A DNA stretch of 64,000 nt from Adiantum capillus-veneris (Eukaryota; Streptophyta; Polypodiopsida; Polypodiales; Pteridaceae). How positions within the stretch are numbered: the first letter of the stretch is position 1; every line of letters begins with the position of its first letter. Below the pieces are notes generated by a model. The model saw only the letters and a list, made by a program, of their open reading frames with translations. It searched no databases and was not told the DNA's origin. The translations under genes were made by a program, and so were the position numbers. The stretch lies in assembly GCA_014529385.2 (NCBI GenBank), contig CM043953.1, forward strand, positions 79,596,338 to 79,660,337, read 5' to 3'. Positions 20,497 to 31,079 of this stretch are shown one piece after another.

Positions 20497-21415
20497 TGAT
20501 GTTAACGTGTGATTTTTTACAAAATCGCCTAATAATGCTCTTGTAAATCATCAACAGGGAAAATTAACCTGATAACATCTCCCCGATGAGTGTAAATAGT
20601 GTATATACTATGAGAAAATCATCAAATAATAGTCTTTTTTATTATTTTCCATCATTTTTCTTGATATTGGGATTTAAAAAGAGAGAAATCCAACAAAAAA
20701 TAATAAAGCTATGTTTTTCAATGGATTTTCTTAATTATTGGATTTTCACTTGGCTTTTTTAGCGTATTTTGTTATTTTCTTTGATTTTTTAATAAATTGG
20801 TCAAAAACAGTAGATGAGCTCAGATGGAAAAACTGAAGACACATTGATGATCAGAAGAACAAGGCGAACAGGCACAAAAAATTTCAATCAAATTGGCAGA
20901 CAAAAGCAGGAAGCCTAAATTAGGCGGCCAAGGCCTACTTTTGCAAAATTCTTACAGAATGAGCTACAGGAATCCGATTGGGAAAATTTTTTAGTCTAAC
21001 ATAGATTTCAAGGCTTAGTAGGACTAACAGGGGAATTTGGGGGAAAATTGTTCGGGAAGTCCGAGTATAGATATCCAAGGTAGTCTAAAATCACCTCATT
21101 TCCACTTATCGCCCTTGGAGAGAGAGCTTTCTACCTTCTTTGCGCACGATTTTCGGAGTTCACAATCGCCCGTTTACAGAGCTGTCTCACACGAGACATG
21201 AGGAGTAAGTTCTATACTTATCAATGATCCATTCTATACGGCCGATAGCTAGTCTAAATCCCAAGAAAAAACCCTCGAATCCGAGCAGTGCACGAAGTCC
21301 TACGACCAAAAATTGACCATAGAGGCCTATCAGCTCAACCAAACCGGATGAAACATGAAATGTAGCATGCCCCTACATAATAGGACACCTTTATATCATC
21401 AGTTGACCATTCGGT
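20497..21415 (+). repeat. LTR/leader following gypsy-B and preceding gypsy-C (split by copia)
   Basis: Starts with TG right after the polypurine tract of gypsy-B. It contains A/T-rich U3-like sequence, an AATAAA at about 20700, and pyrimidine-rich then leader-like sequence after 21120. It is not visibly similar to the proposed 5' LTR of gypsy-B (11093-11980) or to the LTR start of gypsy-C (32334). The copia element inserted at 21415/21416. The sequence resumes at 26571 and runs into gypsy-C leader repeats. Confidence 0.4.
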
Positions 21416-21642
21416 TGTTACCATATACATGTGATAGTGATGTGTGTGAACACACTAGGACCGTCGGGGCAGTTTTTCCCTATTTAGGAGGTTTTTTCCC
21501 CCATGCATTGTATATACGCCCATCACTCTAGGGCTATCTATCTTTCCATTGCACATCAATTAGCACACTCTCTATTGTGTGCCTTGAGCTTCCTTCGTCT
21601 TCTCCAAGCTGTGTGTGTTTCTCTGCAACCCTAATTCCAAAA
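21416..21642 (+). repeat. 5' LTR of the copia element
   Basis: 227 bases, TGTTACCATATACATG to CTAATTCCAAAA. It aligns without gaps with 26344-26570. A TATA-like tatatac lies at about 21511 and the 5' end has a TGTTA border. The last bases (AA) probably mutated from CA, as seen in the 3' copy. Confidence 0.95.
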
Positions 21643-21644
21643 AT

Positions 21645-21656
21645 TGGTATCAGAGC
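21645..21656 (+). other. Primer-binding site, initiator tRNA-Met
   Basis: TGGTATCAGAGC, the standard plant copia primer site complementary to the 3' end of initiator tRNA-Met, two bases after the 5' LTR. Confidence 0.95.
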
Positions 21657-22002
21657 AGGTTACGTCCTCCTGGGCTTAGTCGCCAGCTGCTCCAGCACAC
21701 GCCTGCTCACTTTCTCCGATTACAGTGAGGTTTGGCAGGCATTCGCAGATCAACAAATATTTTGGGAGAGCTCATAGGCTCAATCTGCTCAGATTTTTGA
21801 TTCGGGCTCATTTCGGCCTCCGTGTCCACTATAGGCAGGTCTGCATAGGCAATTTTGTCTTTTGTGCAAAATTTTTGTCAGTACCGTTTTCTTCTTAACA
21901 AGTGTCTTACAGTCTTCTACAGTTTGTGCTATATAGTACGTGTTGTTCCCGCTCCGTTTCTCCTATTTTTGGGCAGTTTTCACATCAGGTGCAGCATTTA
22001 CC

Positions 22003-22500
22003 ATGGCTGACAACAATACAGATGTCTTCAAGATGTTTGCTGCTGAGGACAAGTTGGATGGGGACAATTACCCTATGTGGGCTTATATGATGCAACACTA
22101 CTTGTGTCAAAGGGCGTCTAGAATATTGTGCAGGGCATTGATGTACATCCTGGTTCTGAGGATGTAGGCGATGTTGAGGATGTTGTAGGTCTTGTTGCAA
22201 GGATTGCTACTATTAGAGTTGTTTTGCCTACAACAGAACAAGCTCATTGGGATGCAAAGGATGTGCAAGATCATGCATTGATTGTGTTGTCTGTGAAGCA
22301 CACCATTGTTCCTCACATCCGTTCAGCAAAATCTGCAAAACAGGCTTGGGATATTTTGGCTGATCTTTATGCAAGTCGCAATGAGGCTAAAACTGCTTTG
22401 CTGCGTAAAGAGCTGGATTCGAAGATTATGCATGAGGAAGATCATATGGACACTTTCCTTGATAGTGCCAAGGATATCAGCAACTTATTTCTGTAGGTGA
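22003..22500 (+). pseudogene. Copia gag (capsid part)
   Basis: ATG at 22003: MADNNTDVFKMFAAEDKLDG, then NYPMWAYMMQHYL, the copia Gag start (a W-x2-Y/F-M motif). The frame shifts at about 22125. The rest (22128-22496) has VLPTTEQAHWDAKDVQDHAL, SAKQAWDILADLYASRNEAK and a region ending LDSAKDISNLFL before a TAG at 22494, where copia Gags normally continue with Gln. The domain corresponds to the UBN2/retrotran-gag family. It forms the particle shell. Confidence 0.9.
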
Positions 22501-22814
22501 AGTCATTTTAGACACTTCCCTTGTGCAGACTGTTCTTGATGCCTTATCAGACTTTTGCTAGTACTTGGAGACTTATGACCCAAGGAAATCCAGAAGTTGT
22601 CAAGTTTGATGCATTATGCACATTGTTGTTGCAAGAGTCACTTTCCAAAAGAAACAGGACTAAATAACGTGCAGCTGAACAGGCTTTTATTGCTTCACAA
22701 AGAAAGGGTAGTAACAGCAATGCAGCCACTTCTTATGGTTTTGTTGCGAGTGGCAAAACTTCTGTTCCCAATCCTTTTTCTGGCAGCACATCATCTAGCA
22801 ATTCTGGTGATAAG

Positions 22815-23345
22815 GGCAAAAAGAAGATGTGTTGCCATTATTGTAAAGCTAATGATCACTTGATCAAGCAGTGTCCTAAGCTAAATGCCAAAGAGGCTAA
22901 GAAGAAAGAGGGTGGTTTCACTCCAATTGTTGGTTCCACTACAAATGCAGCCATTGTTGAGTCTTTTGTAAAAGGAGACTGTAATGGTGATGTTGATGCA
23001 GAATGGGCTTTTAGTGCAAAGTGCACTTACAATCCTGTTGTCCATGATGCATGCATGTCAGTTGCTGTAGATTCACATGTGTGGTATTTTGACAGTGGTG
23101 CTACAGAGCACATTACCTCACATCGTGAATTGTTCACCTCTCTCAAGTTTGTCCCTCATGGGAATTCAGTCACTTGTGCCAACAATGCCTCTTATCCGGT
23201 TCAGGGAGTTGGAAAGATTGTGCTTACTGCTGCTAATGGCAGTTCTTTCACACTTGTTGATGCACTTTATGTACCTGGGATCAAGAAGAATCTTTTGTCT
23301 GTATCTGCACTTGCTAGACTTGACTTGTCAAATTTGTGGATGAAA
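22815..23345 (+). pseudogene. Copia zinc knuckle and aspartic protease
   Basis: CCHYCKANDHLIKQC at 22830-22874 is an intact C-x2-C-x4-H-x4-C knuckle. About 70 residues further, VWYFDSGATEHITSHRELF carries the intact protease active site D-S-G-A (23091-23102). It is followed by YPVQGVGKIVLTA and LVDALYVPGIKKNLLSVSAL, the usual end of the copia protease. The frame is lost at about 23345. The protease cleaves the polyprotein. Confidence 0.9.
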
Positions 23346-24408
23346 GATGTACAATTTATGATCTCAGTTTTGGTGATGAAATCGTTGCATCTGGGCTTTT
23401 GTGTCGTGGGCTGTATAAGCTCACTTTGTATGACAAGTGTGGCCAAATTTTGCAAATGCAGTTGCAAATTCAAGGGCTATTTCAGATGCAAAACTTTGGC
23501 ATGCATGTTTTTTTCATCTAAATTTTTCCAGTTTGCTGCAATTGCAGAAATCTGATATGGTTGCTTCTTTGTCGCCTCTTGAAGCACCTATCAAACATGT
23601 TTGTGAAGGTTGTATTTTGGGTAAGATGCAGCGTTCTAAGTTTCCAAAGGATGCTTCAGTTGGGGCCACATGCAGGTTGCAGCTTGTGCATAGTGATGTT
23701 TGTGGGCCCAAGCAAGCTCCGTCCTTGGGAAATTACCTTTACTTCATGACCTTCATTGATGGTTACTCCAGGCATGCATGGGTATTTCCGCTTAAAGCGA
23801 AATCCGAAGTTTTAATGTGCTTCAAACAATTTCTGGCTATGGCTGAAAATGTCTCAAAATGTACTATGGGCACCCTCCGTTCCGATCAAGGGGGGGAGTA
23901 TATGTCTCATGAATTCAATGCATTTCTAGCTAGTCATGGGATAAAACACCAATGTACAGTGCCTTATACCCCTCAGCAAAATGGTGTTGCTGAGAGGAAA
24001 AAAAGGTCACTTACGGAAATGGCCCGATGTATGGTCAAAAGTCAAGCTTTGCCGCATTCTTTTTGGCTTGAGGCCATCATGTGTGCCACTTATGTACGAA
24101 ACAGGTGTCCTACGAAAGCTTTGCAGTCTATTACTCCATATAAAGCATGGCATGATAGAAAGCCTTCTATTGAGCACATGCGTGTTTTTGGTTTTTTGAC
24201 ATATGCTTTGGTGCCACAAATACAGCGCAAACAATTGGATGATAAGGCTGTCAAATGTATTTTTGTTGGTTATAGTGCTGAAAGCAAAGGTTACAGGTTG
24301 TATCATTCGCAAACAAAACATATTTTGGTTTCACGTGATGTAGTGTTTGTGGAAGATTCTGTTCAGTCCTTGTTGTCATGTACTAGAGACAGTAATGTAA
24401 GCTCATAG
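23346..24408 (+). pseudogene. Copia integrase
   Basis: The GAG-pre-integrase part (LWHACFFHLNF, HVCEGCILGKMQRSKFP; H and C zinc ligands present) is recovered across two frame changes at 23346-23480. The core frame to 24408 holds HSDVCGPKQAPS (Asp), FIDGYSRHAWVFPLKAKSE, LRSDQGGEYMSHEF (Asp) and YTPQQNGVAERKK (Glu), then FWLEAIMCATYVRNRCPTKA and CIFVGYSAESKGYRLY. The catalytic triad is intact. It ends in TAG at 24406. The long clean core shows that this part decayed little. Confidence 0.95.
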
Positions 24409-25470
24409 GACATTTATGAAACTTTGTTGCCTCTTTTCAGTGGTGGTGGAAATACGAATGTAAGTTCTAATGAGGAGAATGTACAGCCTATGGGGGTTTC
24501 TGATAATGTTACAGATCAGTCTATTACTGATGCAGATGTACATGATGTACTTGATGAGGAAAGGGCTGAAAATGAGCAGGCTAGAGGTATGCCAAAATGG
24601 TTGGTGCACACTTTGCGTGATAGTAAATTGGATGCACCTTTTTCTAGCCATACTCATTCAGGCTCTCACCATGCATCTTATGCATCAGATTGTTATGCTT
24701 TGGCTGTGTCTAGCTTACATGATGTTGAGGAGCCTCTGTTTTTTTATGAAGCACAAAATTCAGAAAATTGGATGGCTGCCATGCAATCAGAATATGATGC
24801 ACTTATAGAAAATGACACGTGGACTTTATGTGATTTGCCTCCTGGCAAAAAGGCCATAAGTACGAAGTGGGTTTACAGGTTGAAATGCAAGCCAGATGGT
24901 GAGATCAAATGCCATAAGGCTCCACTTGTTGCAAAGGGTTATGCACAGCAAAAAGGCATAGACTATGAAGAGACCTTTGCTCCCACTTGTTGTATGACTA
25001 CTGTACGTTTTCTATGTGCATTGGCAGCTCATTTTGGTTGGGATGTACATCAATCAGACATTGTTACTGCTTTCTTGAATGGTGACATATTTGACGAAGT
25101 TTATGTAACGCAGCCTCGAGGTTTTGTCAAGAAAGGACAAGAGGACAAAGTGTGCAAATGTAACAAGGCTTTGTATGGGTTGAAGCAATCTCCTCGTGCT
25201 TGGAATGAGAAAGCTGACACTCATTTGTTCAAACAAGGCTTTTGTAACAGTCCAACAAAAAGCACATTGTATGTAAAGCATGAGGGTGATGTACTTCTCA
25301 TTGTGGTTCTTTATGTAGATGATTTGTTGATCACTGGACCAAATGAGAGACATATTGCTGAATTTAAGGTTGATTTGAATGCTACTTTCAAGATGAAAGA
25401 TTCGGGGTTGCTGCATCATTATTTGGGCATACAATTTAAGCAGTGTGATGGTGGTATTGCCTTGTGTTAG
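24409..25470 (+). pseudogene. Copia reverse transcriptase
   Basis: Frame 24424-25470: an acidic linker, then WMAAMQSEYDALIENDTW, STKWVYRLKCKPDGEI, KAPLVAKGYAQQKGIDYEET, FLNGDIFDEVYVTQPRGF, CNKALYGLKQSPRAWNEK and the catalytic Y-V-D-D at 25312-25323. The A motif (V-x-Q-S-D-I-V-T-A-F-L) is intact. The TAG at 25468 falls where copia RTs usually carry Gln (S-Q-x-x-Y). The RT domain itself is uninterrupted. Confidence 0.95.
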
Positions 25471-26270
25471 AAAAGTTACATAGAGACATTGCTATGTAAG
25501 TTTGGACTTGAGGATTGCAAACCTATTTCCACTCCCATGGATAGAGGCCTGAAGTTGAGTCTACATGATGCTAGCGATCCTGCTAATGTCACTCTTTACC
25601 AAACTGTTGTTGGCTGCCTCATTTATGTATGCAACACGAGGCCAGATATTCAGTTTGCAGTCTCACAAGTCAGCAGATTTATGCATAGCCCAGGGTCTAA
25701 GCATTGGCACGCTGTCAAGAGGATTTTTTGCTACGTTAATGGCACTTTACATCTTGGCTTGTTTTATCCCAAGGGGGGATCATTGCCCCCAGATTTACAT
25801 GCTTTTTCGAACTCGGATTGGACTGATTATTTTGACACGCGAGTGTCCACAAGTGGTTTTTGTTTCATGCTTGGCAGTTCATGTATATCATGGTTGAGCA
25901 AGAAGCAACCTACTGTGGCCACTTTGAGTTGTAAGGCTGAGTATAGGGCAGTCTTCACAGCTACGGTTGAGTGTGTATGGCTCAGACGCCTTATGGCTGA
26001 TTTGGGTGTTGGACAGGACACGGCCAACACTATCTACACTGACAGTTAGAGCACATTGGCAGTTGCGAGGAACCCAGTTTTTCATGCTTGCACAAAGCAC
26101 ATTGAGGTGCATTACCACTATGTCAGGGAGAGGCTCTCAGCAGGAGCGATCAGCTTGGCTTAGGTGCCAACACAGGACAACCTTGCAGTTCTTTTCACAA
26201 AGGCATTGTCTCGTGAGAAGCTCGAAGCTTTCCGCAAAGCTTTGGGCTTACTCCCCTTTCTAGACTGATC
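25471..26270 (+). pseudogene. Copia RNase H and C-terminal end
   Basis: ISTPMDRGLKLSL and VVGCLIYVCNTRPDIQFAVS, then RNase H: SNSDWTDYFDTRVSTSGFCF, where the first catalytic Asp (usually S-D-A-D-W) reads Asn. Next come TLSCKAEYRAV (Glu present) and TIYTDS followed by TAG at 26047, where family members have Gln (D-N/S-Q-S). Downstream are HIEVHYHYVRERL, TAG at 26161, then DNLAVLFTKALSREKLEAF to the stop at 26266-26268. Confidence 0.9.
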
Positions 26271-26330
26271 ATGTCCTCAAGGCATGGCACTTCCCTTTAC
26301 TCATGTGCCAGCTCTCGTTCACCGCATCAC

Positions 26331-26343
26331 TCCAAGGGGGATT
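26331..26343 (+). other. Polypurine tract of the copia element
   Basis: tccaagggggatt immediately upstream of the 3' LTR start TGTTACC at 26344. The purine core AAGGGGGA primes plus-strand DNA. Confidence 0.85.
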
Positions 26344-26570
26344 TGTTACCATATACATGTGGTAGTGATGTTTGTGAACATACTAGGACCACTGGGGCTT
26401 TTTTTTCCTCTTTAGGAGGTTTTTTCCCCCGTGCATTGTATATACTCCCATCACTCTAGGGCTATCTATCTTTCCATTGCACACCAAGTAACACACTCTC
26501 TATTGTGTGCCTTGAGCTTCCTTCGTCTTCTCCAAGTTGTGTGTGTTTCTCTCCAACCCTAATTCCAACA
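26344..26570 (+). repeat. 3' LTR of the copia element
   Basis: 227 bases, TGTTACCATATACATG to CTAATTCCAACA, gap-free match to 21416-21642 with about 18 differences counted by eye. It is followed by TCGGC, the 3' copy of the target duplication. Confidence 0.95.
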
Positions 26571-27818
26571 TCGGCAAGGGTCGAGGGGGTCCCAAGTAGA
26601 AAATCTAGGTTTTTGGCAGATGCCAGAATTTTATTCTGACTCCATAGACAGCTTATAGACTGGGTCTATACACAATGTATATAGTTGGTTTCATAAAATC
26701 AATCAAGACAGGCTCTCAAAAAGCAGAAAATAGTTCGAAGGCTACAAAGCGTCAAATTTGACATACGAAGTCAAACTGAGTCCAAATGGGCCAAAAATGG
26801 ATGAGTTGCTTTAGGACTATGTAGCGGACAAGTCCATAGACTCAAAAGTGACTAACCAACTCCACAGGCCATGTAGTCACAAAAATCGGTGATTTCAAAG
26901 TCGACAAAGCACGAAGTGATGCCGGTAGGACAAAACATTACCAAACTCAAATTAGGACTTGTTTTACGTGTATTGAATATGGTTAGGTCAAAATTTATCA
27001 AGTTTTGTAAAAAAAAGTTGACTTGCTGTTAAAAATTGTGATTATTTACTTTTGTAATTTTTTGGCTTGAAAATGATACCTTCACATCACCCATCACTTG
27101 TACACACCTATTACATGCCACATTTCAAGTATGAGCCAAAATGATCCATGATAACTTGGAAAATTGTCAAAAAAACGCAAAGAAGTCCCTTCAAATCCAA
27201 AATTTGAGTTATCAGTCATATTTTTTGATCCAAATCACCTCATATCACATACACAGAGTCTACATCATGCCTAGAACCAAGTTGCTTAAAAAAATGTTCA
27301 TTTTGATAATAAAGTTAATAATCGTGATTATTTACTTTTTTGCCAAGATGGGGGGAAATTGCATCTTTGACTTCATGGGACCAAAGCACATGGTGTCCCA
27401 AGCCCACTAACCAATTTTGACCAAATTTGGAGCTTAAAATCTCAAAATTCCTTTATATCTACTGTTTCAGAGATTGGAAGCCTAAATCTGACACCATTTT
27501 CACCCTTTGCACTCAAATGGGTCCATATTTCACTCAGAGTATCTAATTGATATGTATGTCAAGCCTATGATGTCAAAATTGCAAAAAGTTGGAAAAATTC
27601 ATCAGCTATAAATAATCGCGATTATTTACTTTTGTTGCAAATTTTTGCTTGGACTTTATGATTTTGATCTTTACATGTTTTCATGAATCTATGCATGTTC
27701 AAAAATTGATTTGAAGCAACTTGGACTTAATTTGTCAGCAATTCAGACTAAAAGACACTTCAGAGTGAAAATTGCAAAAATTTTCTAACTTTGGCACTCT
27801 ATTCACCTCACAGTAGCA
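26571..27818 (+). repeat. Leader of gypsy-C with the same ~286-bp repeat modules
   Basis: Non-coding. The palindromic core recurs at about 27033-27044 (AAATTGTGATTA), 27319-27330 (TAATCGTGATTA) and 27613-27624 (TAATCGCGATTA), each followed by TTTACTTTT, with spacings of 286 and 294. These spacings mirror those at 12659-13249 in gypsy-B. It ends just before the ATG at 27819. Conservation of core and spacing between two separate elements supports a structural role of the leader. Confidence 0.7.
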
Positions 27819-28560
27819 ATGCAAGCTCCAGAGAAGGCCAAGAAGAGGGTCTCCCAAAAAGAGAAGCTGCAAGAGTTGCTTTACCAACTGGACCCCATTT
27901 CAGTAAAGAGAGCCAAGGCAACATATCTGTCCAAAGAATAGCTTGAAGAGAACAACACCACAGCTTTCACAGGCAGGTTGAAAAGTGAAGAAGGACACCA
28001 TGTAGAGCTACAACTACTACCAAAAGAGATCTATGATGTCGCGGAAAAATCCAAAACAAAGGAGGCCAACAGAAGGCTTGGCCTCAAAGAATTCTATGAC
28101 CAAGAACCATGTGGTGTAGACTTCCAGAAAGTCTATGAGCTCTTGTCTACAATCAAGGAAGACGGACCAACAAGGGCAAAAGGTAGAAGTGGTGATAATG
28201 AAAGAAATTGTTGCCGAGGCTCTCAAGTTTCCAACAGAGGGGATGACGATGAGGGCTCGAGACAGAAAGATAGCAGGTACCTTCACCAAGGAGATTGCTG
28301 CGGAAACCTTTGTTGATCTCATCCAGAAACAGGTGGAAGAACCAGCACGGTTATATCATCAACAATTCCACTTTCTAGCAAAGAGACCGCCAAGGTACAC
28401 AACACCTAATCATTCAGTCGCGACTACATTTACAGAAGTGTTGAAGTCGACAACCAGGCAACCCATTGATCACGCGTAGTATGTGCTATCCATGCTAAAG
28501 GGTACCAAGAAAGAGGGTAAGACCACGTATCTAGGTGCACTTGAGGTATTGACAAGAAAA
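27819..28560 (+). pseudogene. Gypsy-C N-terminal ORF domain (gag position), broken
   Basis: The ATG at 27819 begins MQAPEKAKKRVSQKEKLQEL. A TAG at 27939 interrupts it, then the same frame continues (TGRLKSEEGHHVELQLLPKE, KEFYDQEPCGVDFQKVYEL) until a frameshift near 28180 into VVIMKEIVAEALKFPTEGM, ARDRKIAGTFTKEIAAETF and ARLYHQQFHFLAKRPPRY. It occupies the gag position but shows no gypsy capsid core or zinc knuckle. I do not recognise the family. The EIVAEALKFPTEG block, with long helical flanks, looks like the N-terminal domain of element-encoded proteins in other plants, but that is only an impression. Confidence 0.5.
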
Positions 28561-28599
28561 TAATACCATGCTATCGGCATGGCAGACAATTTGCCACCT

Positions 28600-30190
28600 A
28601 CCCCAGATCAGAACACATGGATTGTGTTTGCATAGCCATCTCCAAGAACCACAAGGTCGACAAAAAGAGTTTGCAAATATGATGAAGAATCTGCAGAAAT
28701 CTCTTATGAAGCACATAGCAGCGAAAGCTCAGACAATGAAGAGAAGAGAGCCAAAAGAGAGGAGATGAAGAAGAAGGCAGTGGCTGCACATCAGGAAGAA
28801 CCTCAGCAAAAGAAGGCAAGGTTTGAAAGGGAAAAAGAAACCTACGAAAGAAGTCACCAAGCTACAGGTGAGGACCCAGCACGGTGGGTTCCAAGAGATA
28901 TAAAAGGCCCCTGAACCAACAATCCTGCCAGGAGAGAACCAAAAGATCCCAAGGATTCTCTTGAACACATGTACCAGGAAGCAGAAGCCTTAAAGCAAAA
29001 AGAAGCTCAAGAAGCAGAAAAGAAAAGCAAGGGAAGATGCGGTGGAGCGGCAGAGACAAGCTAAAGCGGCCTAGCAAAGTAAAATCTAGCACGAACAGGG
29101 TGAGATGTATCCTAGACCATCATCACCATATACAGAACAGGAAGACCAACCTATGCCAAGCCCTCCACCTTCACCGACAGTTAGACCCATAGAGGGCAAG
29201 TAAGCCAAAGAAAAGGAGCCTCACGAAGACAAAACAGCCAAGGCAACCGAACAGCCTAAAGGAGAGGTAAAGACCCTGATGCCACCAGAAACAACCACAG
29301 CTCCACCCAAGGAGCCGTGCACAGAGACTGTTGAAACATCTAGGCAGCCAATAGATCATGAAGATTGGTAGACAAATGATGAAGTTATTCTACAAGTAAA
29401 TGAATATGCCAAGCAGATGCAAGAGATGACAGAGAAATGTGAATAACAACACTTATCTGCGCAGTGCTAATGCTAGAGAGCTGGAGATGGTTATGGTGAT
29501 CTCCAAGGAGAGCTAGAGGACAGAATGATTGTCATCACTGATCTGTAAAGACAAATCCAAGAGCTGAGAGCTGAAGCTGAACAACACTAGCAAGCAAAAG
29601 AGAAGCAGCGAAAGGAAATAGAAGAGCTAGGTGAACTTCTCACGAAGTTAACAGATGCCTGTAAGACAAAAGACAAACAACTGATAAAGGTTACCAATGA
29701 ATTATTAACTACAACTCTGTCAGTACAAAAGATCCAAGTGCAGTTTGACATAGCGAATGCTTCACTGCAATATTCAGAGCAAAGGATCAATGATCAGGCA
29801 ACCTTTTTATGACAAATAAGAGAAAATCCCGCAGTTGCCTCGATCAAAGGTACAGATGAAGTATACAAAGCTTAAGAAAATCAGAACAAGGATCTTGAAC
29901 TTGAGCTAAAGCTAGAACAATCACAACAACGAGACCTTGCACTAATGCGGGTACAAACAGAGGAACAGTTGCTCAAGGAGATAGCAGAGCTCAAGCGAGT
30001 CAATCAGCTTTTGCGAGAGGGTCAGTCAAAGATACAAGAAGAAGTTGGTACATTAGAACAACCACACATTGAAATTCCCTCAGTCTCTTTCGCTCAGATG
30101 GAAACATAGCCGATAGAAGGTCTAGGTGGAGAGGAAGATTTCCAGGTTACAATAACAGATGTTGATCAAGTCCCAATGGTCCAGCTGACC
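28600..30190 (+). pseudogene. Gypsy-C long coiled-coil region
   Basis: About 1.6 kb of plus-strand coding, spread over several frames by stops, encodes strongly charged Q/E/K-rich sequence. Examples: KRAKREEMKKKAVAAHQEEP, QEAEALKQKEAQEAEKKSKG, QAKEKQRKEIEELGELLTKL, ENQNKDLELELKLEQSQQRD and EEQLLKEIAELKRVNQLLRE. Heptad-like leucine spacing suggests a long coiled coil. No zinc knuckle is visible. At about 30190 the reading jumps into the middle of RNase H, so protease and RT have been deleted or were supplied in trans. It is an unusual product for a gypsy element. Confidence 0.5.
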
Positions 30191-30198
30191 CCCAAACC

Positions 30199-31010
30199 TC
30201 TTTCATGCGCCCTACCTACTTCTCTAGTCGTGTCATGACTCCATCAGAAAAAGGATTCACTCCAGTAGAGCACATGGTACTTGCATTGATGTTTTCCACT
30301 ATAAAGTTCCACTCTTATCTATTGCCTAGACCCTTTGTAATTCTAACAATGGAAGAGGTCTTTTCGTATGTGATGCAACACATGGATGTCTCATCTGGAA
30401 TCTCTAAGTGGCTCATTAGATTACAAGAGTTTGATTACACTATGCAAGTGGAGAACTCCACCAGGGCCAGTCTAGCAGGTATTCTTACTCATCGTCACTA
30501 TGAGAAGAAATAAAGGTCAACACAGAACGCAAAGGAGTGACACCAAAGGTGGAAATTCCTAAGCTAGAAGGAGCTCACTCTCTTTTCTTTGATGGAGCTT
30601 ACAAAAGAACAGTGGACCAAGCTGCAGCTGGCAACATCATTTTCAATGAGCAAAAGGAAAAGGTATTCTCTATTGGGCAGCTGCTACACTCCCACTCCAA
30701 CAATGAAGCAGAGTATGTGGCCCTAATTCTTTGATTAGAACAATGTGTTTTGAAAAGGGTTCAGCGCCTAAATGTTTTTGGTGATACCATGCTCTTGATA
30801 AAGCAAATAACTGGCACTTGGATTTGTGAAAATCAGGTTTTTCTTGGCCAATTATGCCAAGCTAAGAATCTTTAAAGAAAATTTGAAGCAGTGCAATTAT
30901 TTCATGTCGCTAGGGTAGAGAATCAAGAAGCAAATGCTCTAGCCAAGGAAAGAATACAAGATGTTTCCATAGGAGCAATCAAACTGAAGATGCCCCTCTT
31001 TCAGGGTAGC
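30199..31010 (+). pseudogene. Gypsy-C RNase H end and archaeal-type RNase H
   Basis: 30205-30513: MRPTYFSSRVMTPSEKGFTP, EHMVLALMFSTIKFHSYLLP and ISKWLIRLQEFDYTM, the C-terminal half of the normal RNase H (its first part and the whole RT are gone). 30537-31010: SLFFDGAYKRTVDQAAAGNI (Asp), HSNNEAEYVAL (Glu), a TGA at 30732, VFGDTMLLIKQITGTW (Asp) and VARVENQEANALAKERI, the archaeal-type second RNase H. The dual arrangement matches Gy2 and places gypsy-C in the Tat lineage. Confidence 0.8.
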
Positions 31011-31079
31011 GATCCTATGCTTGATATCATCAGCTTCTTAAATATAGGATAATGACTTGAAGGGTATACCAAGGGCCAA

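Larger units (their letters stand above)
21416..26570 (+). mobile_element. Complete copia/Ty1 LTR retrotransposon (decayed coding)
   Basis: Structure is complete: two 227-bp LTRs (TG...CA), tRNA-Met primer site, gag, protease, integrase, RT, RNase H in copia order, and a polypurine tract. The flanking 5-mers TCGGT (21411-21415) and TCGGC (26571-26575) are a target duplication with one change. By hand the two LTRs differ at about 18 of 227 positions (about 92% identity), so the insertion is old but is the youngest large insertion in this half. Frameshifts near 22125, 23345 and 23450-23560, and stops at 22494, 24406, 25468, 26047 and 26161, make it non-autonomous. Confidence 0.95.

Noticed and set aside
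24007..24657. Minus-strand ORFs opposite the copia integrase/RT
   Set aside because: Antisense shadows of a clearly coding plus strand.
26610..26630. TTTTTGGCAGATGCCAGAA as a primer-binding site for gypsy-C
   Set aside because: It starts like TGG-C but is a self-palindrome and does not match the tRNA-Asp site of gypsy-B or any tRNA end I can name.
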